Under the pieces are notes generated by a model, which worked only from the letters and a program-made list of their open reading frames with translations, made no database searches and was not told the origin of the DNA. Position numbers and translations under genes: made by a program. Of a stretch of DNA of 64,000 bases, positions 27,493 to 36,528 are shown piece after piece. How positions within the stretch are numbered: position 1 is the stretch's first letter; every line of letters starts with the position of its first letter. Source of the DNA: Hyphomicrobiales bacterium (GTDB taxonomy: Bacteria; Pseudomonadota; Alphaproteobacteria; Rhizobiales; Rhizobiaceae); contig UBQW01000013.1 of assembly GCA_900467745.1 (NCBI GenBank), forward strand, positions 61,552 through 125,551, given 5' to 3'.

Positions 27493-28673
27493 TGAACTTT
27501 CCGGTCAAAATCACGGAAGACAGTTTTGCAGCAAGGGCTGCCCGCGTTTCCGCCATTGCGGCGAAATTCGCGGACGCCGTCGATTTTGAAGGCCGGTTTC
27601 CTCAGGAAGCCGTGGATGCGATGAAGGCGGAGCGCCTGCTCAGCATCCAGATTCCGCGCAGCCTCGGCGGCGAAAGCGCCACCACGACCGAGATCGCCGA
27701 GCTCTGCTCGATGCTCGGCCAGGCCTGCGCCGCCAGCGCCATGGTTTTCGCCATGCACCACATCAAGCTTTCCAGCCTCGTCGAGCATGGGGCGGATAGC
27801 GCGTGGCACGCCGACTTCATGCGCCGGATCGCGGCCGAGCAGCTGTTGATCGGATCGGCGACGACCGAAGGCGGCATCGGCGGCAACCTGCGCAACAGCA
27901 TTTGCGCCATCCATGTCGAGGGCGGCGTTTGCCGTCTGGAAAAGGATGCGACCGTCATCTCCTACGGGGCGCATGCCGATGCAATCCTGATCACCTCGCG
28001 CGCCCATGCCGATGCGGCTCCTTCCGACCAGGTGCTGACGGCATTCCTGAAAGATCAGTACACGCTCGAAAAGACGCATGCCTGGAACACGCTCGGCATG
28101 CGCGGCACCTGCTCCGACGGCTTCCTGTTCAAGGGTGAAGCACCGGCGAGCCAGATCCTGCCGAAGCCTTTCGCCGAGATCGCGGCTCAGTCGATGCTGG
28201 CCTCCTCGCACCTGCTCTGGAGCGGTGTTTGGTACGGCATCGCCATTGATGCATTCTCCCGCGCGCAGACGTTCGTGCGCGCCGCTGCCCGCAAGTCGCC
28301 GGGCGCGCCGCCTCCGGGCGCGCTGCGTCTCGCCGAAGTGTCGAACCTGTTGCAGATGGTGAAGTCCAACGTCGTCGCTGGCCTGAAGGCCTACGAGGAT
28401 GCCAAGGCCGATCCCGACAAGCTGTCGTCCATGGCGTTCGCCGTGGCGATGAACAACGTCAAGATCGCATCGTCGGAAACGATCCTCGAGATCGTCAACC
28501 ACGCGATGCTGATCTGCGGCATCATGGGCTACAAGAACGGTACGCCCTTCAGCCTCGGCCGCCATCTGCGTGATGCGCATTCCGCTCAATTGATGATTTC
28601 CAACGACCGCATCCTTGGCAACACGTCGAGCATGCTCCTTGTCCACAAGCAGGACACTAGCCTACTGGGGTGA
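27492..28673 (+). CDS. Acyl-CoA dehydrogenase-fold flavoprotein, predicted to act on carrier-bound substrate
   Basis: 393 residues with the three-part acyl-CoA dehydrogenase fold: helical N-terminus ([20 protein letters not shown]), beta domain ([17 protein letters not shown], ... [18 protein letters not shown]), and C-terminal helical domain ending [10 protein letters not shown]. The start overlaps the ACP stop. Relatives such as PltE and RedW oxidise prolyl groups held on a carrier protein, so aminoacyl-S-carrier oxidation is a reasonable inference in this operon. I do not identify the catalytic base with confidence. Confidence 0.85.
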   Translation: MNFPVKITEDSFAARAARVSAIAAKFADAVDFEGRFPQEAVDAMKAERLLSIQIPRSLGGESATTTEIAELCSMLGQACAASAMVFAMHHIKLSSLVEHGADSAWHADFMRRIAAEQLLIGSATTEGGIGGNLRNSICAIHVEGGVCRLEKDATVISYGAHADAILITSRAHADAAPSDQVLTAFLKDQYTLEKTHAWNTLGMRGTCSDGFLFKGEAPASQILPKPFAEIAAQSMLASSHLLWSGVWYGIAIDAFSRAQTFVRAAARKSPGAPPPGALRLAEVSNLLQMVKSNVVAGLKAYEDAKADPDKLSSMAFAVAMNNVKIASSETILEIVNHAMLICGIMGYKNGTPFSLGRHLRDAHSAQLMISNDRILGNTSSMLLVHKQDTSLLG

Positions 28674-29587
28674 ACGACATGGATATGCAGACCTCCTTTC
28701 TGGACCGGCTCTTTGAATCCGGCCTTCTGATCGATATGGGCGTCGATGGCCTCTATGGCCGCAGCGGCCAGTTCGAGGACGTGATTGCCGCCTTCGAGCG
28801 CCTGATCGATCGCTTCGGCGGCGCGGACGGCGCGGAAGCGATGCGCTTTCCGCCGGGCATGAACCGCGAGATCTTCGAAAAGAGCGGTTACATGAAGAGC
28901 TTCCCGCAGCTGGCCGGCACGGTGCACAGCTTCTGCGGCAACGAGCTCGACCACATGAACCTGTTGCAGTGCATGGAAGTGGGCGACGACTGGACCAAGG
29001 GCCAGGAAGCCACCGAAATCGTGCTGACGCCGGCCGCGTGCTATCCGCTCTACCCGACGGTCGCCCGCCGCGGCAACCTGCCGAAGGACGGCGCGCTGTT
29101 CGACCTGCAGTCCTATTGCTTCCGTCATGAGCCGTCGCGCGATCCGGCCCGCCAGCAGCTGTTCCGCATGCGCGAATATGTCTGCATGGGCACCGAGCTG
29201 CACGTCACCGATTTCCGCCAGAAGTGGATGGATCGCGGTCTGGAGATGATGAAGCTCGTCGGTCTCGACGTCACCATCGACGTCGCCAACGACCCATTCT
29301 TCGGCCGCGCCGGCAAGATGATGGTCAACAACCAGCGTGACCAGAACCTGAAGTTCGAGCTCCTGATCCCGATCACCTCGACGGCCAATCCGACGGCCTG
29401 CATGAGCTTCAACTTCCATCAGGATTCGTTCGGCCAGAAGTGGGGCCTGAACCTGGAGGACGGCAGCGTCGCCTTTACGGCATGCGTCGGCTTCGGGCTG
29501 GAGCGCATCGCGCTGGCGCTGTTCCATCACCATGGCCTCGACGTCAAGCTTTGGCCGACCTCCGTGCGCCAGGCGCTCTGGGGCTAA
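28670..29587 (+). CDS. Amino acid:[carrier protein] ligase (class II seryl-tRNA-synthetase homologue)
   Basis: 305 residues. It is a bare class II synthetase core, lacking the tRNA-binding arm of SerRS. Motif 2 is [20 protein letters not shown] and motif 3 is [13 protein letters not shown]. Cys124, Glu169 and Cys272 have exactly the spacing (45 and 103) of the zinc ligands of the Bradyrhizobium enzyme (Cys131, Glu176, Cys279). Characterised relatives activate glycine or alanine and load it onto a dedicated carrier protein instead of tRNA. The GTG start overlaps the preceding stop. An ATG at 28679 is an alternative. Confidence 0.94.
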   Translation: MNDMDMQTSFLDRLFESGLLIDMGVDGLYGRSGQFEDVIAAFERLIDRFGGADGAEAMRFPPGMNREIFEKSGYMKSFPQLAGTVHSFCGNELDHMNLLQCMEVGDDWTKGQEATEIVLTPAACYPLYPTVARRGNLPKDGALFDLQSYCFRHEPSRDPARQQLFRMREYVCMGTELHVTDFRQKWMDRGLEMMKLVGLDVTIDVANDPFFGRAGKMMVNNQRDQNLKFELLIPITSTANPTACMSFNFHQDSFGQKWGLNLEDGSVAFTACVGFGLERIALALFHHHGLDVKLWPTSVRQALWG

Positions 29588-29595
29588 GGGAAACG

Positions 29596-30558
29596 ATGGC
29601 ATCCGTCTTCCCGGGGATCAGCCCGGACAGCTATTCCCCGCATGCGCTGCATTCCATGGAGCGCATGTGGCCGGAGACCAATTGCTATATCGACCTCTGG
29701 ATCGAGGTGTTGAGCACGCTTGGGCTCGCGCCCGAGGCGATGCTTGGCTTCACGCTCGGCCAGGATTTCGAGGGCGACCAGTTCACCTTCTTCAAGGTGC
29801 CGCTCGAGGATCTGGAAGCGCTCTACGGTATCAGGGTCACCGAGCTTGCGATCTTCGACAAGGTCGAGCGGCATGTCGGCACGCAGATTGCGCGCGGGCG
29901 TCTTTGCCTGATCGAGATGGACAGCTTCTACATGCCCGACACGCAGGGCACCGCCTACCGGCAGGAGCACGGCAAGACGACGGTTGCGATCAACCGGCTG
30001 GATGTCGCGAACAGGCGTGTCGACTACTTCCATAATGGCGGCTTCTTTTCGCTCGAGGGCGAGGATTTCGACGGGTTGTTCCAGCTTGATCTTCGCGACG
30101 AAGATCCGCAGTTCCTGCCCTATACCGAGTTCGCCAAGTTCCCCGACGTGCCTGTCGATCCGCAGGCAACGCGGGGCGTCTCGCGCGCGCTCCTGTCTTC
30201 ACACTTCGCCCGCCGCCCGCGTGAAAACCCGATCCGTGCCTTCGCTGGCGTGTTTCCTGAGCAGGTCGAGGCAGTGGCCGAGCGGCCGTTCGGCTTCTTC
30301 CACAAATACGCCTTCAACACGCTGCGCCAGTTCGGCGCCAATTTCGAGCTCATGGCCGATCATCTGGTCTGGCACTCGGAGGCCGAGTTCGGCGAGGCCG
30401 CTGAGCATGCGCGCAAGCTTTCGGAGGCTGCCAAATCCGTGCAGTTCCAGCTGGCGCGCGCCGTCACGCGCAAGAAGTTCGAGCCGCTAGCGACCGCGCT
30501 TGATCCGGCGGCCGATGCGTGGGATTCGATGATGGATTCGCTCACGAAACGTCTTTGA
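29596..30558 (+). CDS. DUF1839 family protein, possible aminoacyl transferase
   Basis: 320 residues from ATG 29596, 9 bases after the ligase. Conserved-looking features are TNCYIDLWIEVLSTLGL near the start, LGFTLGQDFEGDQFTFFKVP, and a central EMDSFYMPDT segment with TVAI and GGFF strands. The early Cys followed by a helix, then paired beta segments, resembles the BtrH N-terminal fold, whose namesake moves an acyl group from a carrier protein to a sugar. DUF1839 genes recur beside these ligases. Transferase function is inference only. Confidence 0.8.
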   Translation: MASVFPGISPDSYSPHALHSMERMWPETNCYIDLWIEVLSTLGLAPEAMLGFTLGQDFEGDQFTFFKVPLEDLEALYGIRVTELAIFDKVERHVGTQIARGRLCLIEMDSFYMPDTQGTAYRQEHGKTTVAINRLDVANRRVDYFHNGGFFSLEGEDFDGLFQLDLRDEDPQFLPYTEFAKFPDVPVDPQATRGVSRALLSSHFARRPRENPIRAFAGVFPEQVEAVAERPFGFFHKYAFNTLRQFGANFELMADHLVWHSEAEFGEAAEHARKLSEAAKSVQFQLARAVTRKKFEPLATALDPAADAWDSMMDSLTKRL

Positions 30559-30574
30559 AGCCGGAGGCCTGATC

Positions 30575-33049
30575 ATGCGGGGGAGATTGGCGAGCATCGC
30601 GGCGGAGGAGATCGCGCTCGGCGAGGGGTGGAACCTGGTTCTGACGGAACCCGGCGCCTGCGCCAACCCGCACGACCTGCCGCTTTCGGCTCAGTTCATC
30701 CCCGCCGAAGTGCCTGGCACGGTCGCTGCTGCGCTGGAGCGAGCGGGTTTGTTCGATCGCGAAAATCCCGTGCCGCTCGACAACAGGGATGCCTGGTATG
30801 TCTGCCGCCTGTTCGACGCCGCGCCGGGTGACGCCATCCTGCGCTTCGAGGGCTTGGCGACGCTGTGCCATGTGTTCCTGAACGGCCAGGAGATCCTCTC
30901 GTCCGAGAGCATGTTCACCATGCACGAGGTGCCGGTGACGCTGTCAGGCGGCGACGAGTTGGCGCTTTGCTTCCGCGCGCTTGCGCCCAGGATTGCCGAC
31001 AACGGCCCGCGCGCCCGCTGGCGGCCGCAGATGATCACGCCGCAGGGCCTGAAGAACGTTCGCACCACGCTGCTTGGCCGCATGCCCGGCTGGTGCCCGG
31101 AGATCCACGCCGCCGGCCCTTGGCGGCCGGTCACGCTGGTGCGCCGCGATGTCGTGTCGCTGGATGATGTCAGTGTGCGGGCGGTGCTGGAGCCGGACGG
31201 TTCGGGCAAGCTCAGCGTGTCCTTGCGTACCGACGCCGAGGCGCCCGAACTGTCGCTGCTCTGCGGCGGCATCGAGCAGGCGTTCGAGAAGGTCGGCGAG
31301 CGGCACTACTCGGCCATTCTGAGGCTGAAGGATGTGGAGGCCTGGTGGCCTCATACCCATGGAACGCCGCGCCTCTACGATTACGCCGTCGTCATCGATG
31401 GTGTCGAGCATCCGCTGAGCAAGACCGGCTTCAGGAGCGTCGCGGCCGATCGCGGCCCTGACGGCAGAGACTTCGCGCTTCTCGTCAACGGCGAACGGGT
31501 GTTTTGCCGCGGCGCGGTCTGGACCACGGCCGATATCGTGAAGCTCCCCGGCGCGCGGGCGGACTACGAGCCGTTCCTGCGGCTCGCGGCCGAGGCCGGC
31601 ATGAACATGATCCGCATCGGCGGCACCATGGCCTACGAGACGCCCGAATTCTTCCAGCTCTGCGACGAGCTCGGGCTGATGGTCTGGCAGGACTTCATGT
31701 TCGCCAATTTCGACTATCCGAAGAACGACAAGGCCTTTACCGCGCATGTGCATGCCGAGGTCGAGGAGTTCCTGCACGGCGTGCAGGGTTCGCCGTCGCT
31801 TACGGTGCTCTGCGGCGGCAGCGAGATCTACCAGCAGGCCGCGATGCTCGGCCTGCCGTCGGAATTCTGGTCCGGCCCGATCACCGACGAGATCATTCCG
31901 GCGATCGCGGCGCGGCTCTGCCCCGAAATCCCGTATGTCGCCAATTCGCCCTCCGGCGGTGCCATGCCGTTTTCGCCGAATTCAGGCGTCACCCATTATT
32001 ACGGTGTCGGCGCCTATATGCGGCCGCTCGACGATGCGCGCCGTGCAAACGTACGCTTCGCGGCCGAGAGCCTCGCCTTCGCCAATGTGCCGCAGCAGAA
32101 GACGCTGCAACGACATCTCGACGTGCCGCCGGTGCACTGCCCGCTATGGAAGTCGCGTGTGCCGAGGGATCGCGGCGCTTCCTGGGATTTCGAGGATGTG
32201 CGCGATTTCTATCTCGGCCATCTCTACGACGTCGACCCGGCGCGCCTGCGCCGCGAAAACCGCGATCTCTATCTCGACCTGTCGCGCGCCGTCACCGGTG
32301 AGGTGGCGGAGGAGACCTTCGCGGAATGGCGGCGCAAGGGGTCGAGCTGCAATGGTGCGCTGGTCTGGACGCTGCAGGACTTGCTGCCCGGCGCTGGCTG
32401 GGGCGTGATTGATTCAACCGGTGCGCCGAAGCCGATCTGGTACGCGCTGCGCCGCGCCTTCCGGCCGGTTCAAGTGCTGGTGACCGACGAGGGGACCAAT
32501 GGCCTCGACGTGCATGTGATCAACGAGACCGAGCACAGCCTGCGGCTCGATCTGGAGGTCGTCTGCTTCAGAAACGGCCGGCAAAATGTGGCGAGCGGCG
32601 GACGCATCCTGACGCTTGCGCCACGCAGCTCAGAAACCTTCGCGGCAACCGATCTCTTCGGGGCCTTCTTCGACACGACATATGCTTTTCGTTTCGGGCC
32701 GCCGGCGCATGACGTCACGGTGGCGCGGCTGAGGCTTCCCGAGGGCGGCGCCGTGGTCGCCGATGCGTTCCATTTCCCGCAGGGGCGTTCGAAGGCCGTG
32801 CACGATGCCGAGATCCAGGTGTCGCTGGTCGAAGACGGCGGCGCGTGGTTCGCCGATCTCGCCACCGACAGGCTGGCGCAGTCGGTACATTTCAGCGTCG
32901 ATAGTTTCCGGCCTGATGATGACTGGTTCCATCTGGCGCCGGGCGCCGCCAAGCGCGTTCTCCTGCGGCCGCTTTCCGCGCGAGAGGCGGATGATCGTCC
33001 GACCGGCGAGGTGCTGACGCCAGGCGGCGCGCGCGCCTTTTCGTTCTAG
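30575..33049 (+). CDS. Glycoside hydrolase family 2 protein (beta-mannosidase-like), cytoplasmic
   Basis: 824 residues. The order is galactose-binding-like N-domain (EVPGTVAAALERAGLF, then DAWYVCRLF), immunoglobulin-like domain, TIM barrel, and C-terminal beta domains, as in GH2 mannosidases. The acid/base region reads LTVLCGGSEIYQQ, where the usual Asn-Glu is Ser-Glu. The nucleophile region reads FAAESLAFANVP, so both Glu residues are kept. No signal peptide is visible, so it should act on a cytosolic glycoside, unlike a scavenging enzyme. It follows DUF1839 by 16 bases with ggagg upstream. Confidence 0.85.
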   Translation: MRGRLASIAAEEIALGEGWNLVLTEPGACANPHDLPLSAQFIPAEVPGTVAAALERAGLFDRENPVPLDNRDAWYVCRLFDAAPGDAILRFEGLATLCHVFLNGQEILSSESMFTMHEVPVTLSGGDELALCFRALAPRIADNGPRARWRPQMITPQGLKNVRTTLLGRMPGWCPEIHAAGPWRPVTLVRRDVVSLDDVSVRAVLEPDGSGKLSVSLRTDAEAPELSLLCGGIEQAFEKVGERHYSAILRLKDVEAWWPHTHGTPRLYDYAVVIDGVEHPLSKTGFRSVAADRGPDGRDFALLVNGERVFCRGAVWTTADIVKLPGARADYEPFLRLAAEAGMNMIRIGGTMAYETPEFFQLCDELGLMVWQDFMFANFDYPKNDKAFTAHVHAEVEEFLHGVQGSPSLTVLCGGSEIYQQAAMLGLPSEFWSGPITDEIIPAIAARLCPEIPYVANSPSGGAMPFSPNSGVTHYYGVGAYMRPLDDARRANVRFAAESLAFANVPQQKTLQRHLDVPPVHCPLWKSRVPRDRGASWDFEDVRDFYLGHLYDVDPARLRRENRDLYLDLSRAVTGEVAEETFAEWRRKGSSCNGALVWTLQDLLPGAGWGVIDSTGAPKPIWYALRRAFRPVQVLVTDEGTNGLDVHVINETEHSLRLDLEVVCFRNGRQNVASGGRILTLAPRSSETFAATDLFGAFFDTTYAFRFGPPAHDVTVARLRLPEGGAVVADAFHFPQGRSKAVHDAEIQVSLVEDGGAWFADLATDRLAQSVHFSVDSFRPDDDWFHLAPGAAKRVLLRPLSAREADDRPTGEVLTPGGARAFSF

Positions 33050-33139
33050 AGGCGCTCGTCGCAAAAGATGAGGCGCAATCAATTTCGAAAGACTTTCTTA
33101 CTAAAATAGGCCCTTCGAACGGCCTAAAGCGGATACGGT

Positions 33140-36100
33140 ATGTCTAAGGGAATTATCGCGAATTCTGTGATGAACGGCGCGGCGGGAATGCTGCTCCTGG
33201 TAACGGGATTCCTGTCTTCCATCATCACCGCGCGGCTGCTCGGGCCGGAGGCGAACGGCATCGTCGCCTTCTCGCTTTGGCTCGTCGTCACAGGCGCGTC
33301 GATCGCGGAGCTCGGTTCCAGCATCACCATGTCGAAGACGCTGCCGCAGCTTCAGGCGGAAGGCTTTGACGCGCGCCGGCGGCTGGGTTTCGCCTCGCTA
33401 CTCGTCACCGTGATGCTGTGCTCCACCTTGTTTCTGCTCGGCCTCTACGCGGTCTTCTTCCTGACATCCGAGAAGATGCATTGGGCGAAAACCGCCCCGT
33501 CGGTCGCCTATGTGACGGGCGCGCTGTTCTTCGTGCAGGCCATCGGATCCTTCGTCAAATTCTACCTGATCGGTGAGCGGCGGCTGACCGATTTCTTCAA
33601 GCTCGCCATGGGTGTGTGCCTGCTGCAGCTGATCGGTGTCGGCGCCGGTGCCGTGCTCTATGGGGTCGAGGGCGTGCTGGTCGGCTATCTGCTGGGGCAG
33701 ATGGTATTCTTCATCGCCACCATCCCGATCCTGATGACGCCGCGCGATCGCTGCGGGGTGCCGCTCAAATATCTGGCGGCCTCCTCCATCGTGCTCTCGG
33801 CACAGTTCCTGATCGATTCCATATTCCTCAACAGGCTGGAGCTCCTGTTCCTGCAGCAATTCTGGTCGGTCGAGATGGTCGGTTTCTATGCCGTCGGCCT
33901 ATCGGTCGCCAATATCGCGCTGCAGTTGCCGATCCAGATGACGGGCAGCCTGCTTCCGTATTATTCGGAGCGGCGCCACTCCAGCGACGACCGCACGCTG
34001 CCGGTCGAGGTGTTCGCGGCCGTTACCCGCAGCATGGCCTATATCATCCTGCCGATGAGCTTCGGGCTTGCCGCCATATCGAGCGAGTTGGTGCGCGCGG
34101 TGTTCGGTGAGGCATTCGCGCGCAGCGGAACCGTCGTGGCGCTGCTGGCGCTTGCCGCCCCGTCCTACACCTTCATGCAGACGCTCAGCCTCTACCTTCT
34201 CTCGATGGACCGCGCCCGCGACCGGCTGAAGGTCAGCCTCGTCGGCGCTGCCGTGATGACGCTCGGCTGCCTTGCGGTCGTTCCGTTCTTCGCCGCCGAG
34301 GGTGCCGCGATGGTGCGCATCGGCGTGTTCACGATTATGTGTATTATCATGGTGCGACAGACCGGTTTCGGCTCTCAGCTCTCCGGCTTGTACGTAAATC
34401 TGCTCAAGACGCTTGCCGCATCGGTTCTGTGCGCAATTATAGCCCTCGGAATTTTACACTATATCAATGGTTCTATTGGACTTCTTCTCGCAGTCGTTCT
34501 TGGGGGCGCCGGCTATATTGTTGCGCTCAAGCTTTTAAAGGCAATTCCGCGAGAGGATGCCGATGTTATGTTGTCGATCGTTGAAAAAATGCCCGGCTCG
34601 GTAGGAAAGTCCGCTCGCAAGGCCGTCGCCTTCATTGCGCCGGCAAACGCCAAGACGGCGGAAGCCGAAGAGGCGATCGAGATCACCGTCGAGACCGGTC
34701 TTGCCGAGGGCGCCGGCAACGAGGCCGCGTTGCCATTCGCTTTCGATGGCACGATCGGCATGTTCAAGCCGGAGAACGCTGGCGTTGCCAAGCGCTCCAC
34801 GGCGGTGCTCTTCGTCAATCCCTGGGGGCTTGAGGAGATGTGCAGCCGGCGGTTCTTCCGCGTGACGGCGGAGCATTTCGCGGCAATCGGCGTGCCCAGC
34901 CTGCGCTTCGATTATCCCGGCGCCGGTGATGCGCTCGATGTCGACGACACCGTTGGCCTCAAAGTCTGGGAAGACGCGATCCGCGACGCCGCCGAGCGGC
35001 TGAAGCAGCTCAGCGGCTGCAGCCGCATCATCATCGTCGCGCAGGGGCTCGGTGCGGCACTGGCGCAGAGAACCGCGCCGTCGATCGAAGGCGTCGACGC
35101 CATCGCGCTGCTCGGTCCCGTCGTCAATGGCCGCGCCTATCTGCGCGAGCTTCGCGCATGGGCGACGTTTATCAATCATCACCTGGGATTGGGCGAGGAT
35201 GCCATTCCCGAGGGCAAGCACATGATCGCCGGGCTGCAGATGCCCGATGGGATCGCCGCGGAGCTTTCCAAGGTGCGGATCGCCGCGCCGGAAACGCTGG
35301 CAGCACAGCGTTACCTCATTCTGGAGCGCCCTGAGCGCGCCGACGACACGACGCTTGCCGACAATCTGACCGCGCTTGGCGCGACGGTCGAGCAGCAGAC
35401 GTTCAAGGGTTACGACAGGCTGATCTCCGACCCGGTCTTCTCGCGGACGCCGATGGAGGTCGTCGAGACGCTGGCGCAATGGGTGGGCGAACATACGTCG
35501 GTGGATCCGGCCGCCACGCCCTCCGCCTCCGCTGTCGATGCCCAGTCGCTCGCAGGCGAAGGCTTCGAGGAAGTGCCGGTCCGTTTCGGCGCGTTCAATC
35601 ATCTGGTCGGCGTCGTCACGCGTCCGGTTGGGCGGCCGCGCGGCAACAGCGTGGTGTTCCTGTCGACCGCCTACGACCGCCAGTCCGGCTGGGGTCGGGC
35701 GATCACCGACATGGCCCGGGGGCTTGCCCGCGAGGGCGTCGCCTCGATCCGCTTCGATTCCGCCAATGTCGGCGACAGCCCGCCGCGTCTCGATGCGCCG
35801 GATCAGATCCTTTATTCGGCCACCCAGAACGCCGATGCGCAGGCCGCACTCGATCTGCTCGAAGGCATGGTTCCGGGCCCGTTGATGGTCGCCGGGCGCT
35901 GCAGCGGCGGCTATGTCGCCATCCGCTCGGCCGTCGACGATGTTCGAGTGAAGGCCGCCGTTTCTATCAATCCCTTCGTCTACTATTGGGATCCGAACCA
36001 GCCGGTCGAGCGCAAGCATGTGGTGTCGGTGCCGCGCAGCTTCGAGGATTACGGCCAGCGGCTTTCCAGCTTCGCAACTGTCAAGCGCCTGCTGAAGGGC

Positions 36101-36451
36101 GATATCGACGTGATGGCGGCGACGCGCAACGTCATCATCGCCTTTTCACGCCGCATGTCGGTGCGCATCGCGCCGCTGCTCGAATATCTGCCGAGCCGCC
36201 GGCACACTGCGAGCGAGGTGAAGAAGTCCTTCGTCACCGTCGGCACGCGCAAGGTGCCGCTGACGCTGATCTACAGCGAAGGCGATGTCGGGCTGGAGCA
36301 CATGTACTTCCACTTCGGCCCCGGCGGCCGCAAGTTCGAGCGCCATCCGAACGTCCGGCTGGTGATGCTGCCCGATGCCGATCACAATCTGACGCCGCCG
36401 GAATCGCGCCGGACGGTGTTCGCCGAGATCGCGCGGCTGGCGAAGGCCTGA
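33140..36451 (+). CDS. Fusion: polysaccharide flippase + two alpha/beta hydrolase domains
   Basis: 1103 residues in one frame. Residues 1-470 form a Wzx/MATE-type (MOP superfamily) flippase with 12-14 helices, opening ANSVMNGAAGMLLLVTGF and carrying TARLLGPEANGI. After an Ala/Glu-rich linker (~480-545), residues ~555-790 form an alpha/beta hydrolase whose nucleophile elbow reads VAQGLGAA, Gln in place of Ser, so probably inactive. Residues ~820-1103 form a second hydrolase with the elbow AGRCSGGY (Cys nucleophile position), acid in YSEGDVG and His in DADHNLTP. The cytosolic hydrolases resemble exosortase-system-associated hydrolases. The stretch 34330-34640 is more AT-rich than its flanks. 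Confidence 0.88.
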   Translation: MSKGIIANSVMNGAAGMLLLVTGFLSSIITARLLGPEANGIVAFSLWLVVTGASIAELGSSITMSKTLPQLQAEGFDARRRLGFASLLVTVMLCSTLFLLGLYAVFFLTSEKMHWAKTAPSVAYVTGALFFVQAIGSFVKFYLIGERRLTDFFKLAMGVCLLQLIGVGAGAVLYGVEGVLVGYLLGQMVFFIATIPILMTPRDRCGVPLKYLAASSIVLSAQFLIDSIFLNRLELLFLQQFWSVEMVGFYAVGLSVANIALQLPIQMTGSLLPYYSERRHSSDDRTLPVEVFAAVTRSMAYIILPMSFGLAAISSELVRAVFGEAFARSGTVVALLALAAPSYTFMQTLSLYLLSMDRARDRLKVSLVGAAVMTLGCLAVVPFFAAEGAAMVRIGVFTIMCIIMVRQTGFGSQLSGLYVNLLKTLAASVLCAIIALGILHYINGSIGLLLAVVLGGAGYIVALKLLKAIPREDADVMLSIVEKMPGSVGKSARKAVAFIAPANAKTAEAEEAIEITVETGLAEGAGNEAALPFAFDGTIGMFKPENAGVAKRSTAVLFVNPWGLEEMCSRRFFRVTAEHFAAIGVPSLRFDYPGAGDALDVDDTVGLKVWEDAIRDAAERLKQLSGCSRIIIVAQGLGAALAQRTAPSIEGVDAIALLGPVVNGRAYLRELRAWATFINHHLGLGEDAIPEGKHMIAGLQMPDGIAAELSKVRIAAPETLAAQRYLILERPERADDTTLADNLTALGATVEQQTFKGYDRLISDPVFSRTPMEVVETLAQWVGEHTSVDPAATPSASAVDAQSLAGEGFEEVPVRFGAFNHLVGVVTRPVGRPRGNSVVFLSTAYDRQSGWGRAITDMARGLAREGVASIRFDSANVGDSPPRLDAPDQILYSATQNADAQAALDLLEGMVPGPLMVAGRCSGGYVAIRSAVDDVRVKAAVSINPFVYYWDPNQPVERKHVVSVPRSFEDYGQRLSSFATVKRLLKGDIDVMAATRNVIIAFSRRMSVRIAPLLEYLPSRRHTASEVKKSFVTVGTRKVPLTLIYSEGDVGLEHMYFHFGPGGRKFERHPNVRLVMLPDADHNLTPPESRRTVFAEIARLAKA

Positions 36452-36528
36452 GCGGGCACAGGCGTACGCCTGTCCGCTTTGGGTCGGTATAGTTTTCGGA
36501 ATATTGAAGGTGATTGCGCCGGCTTTTA

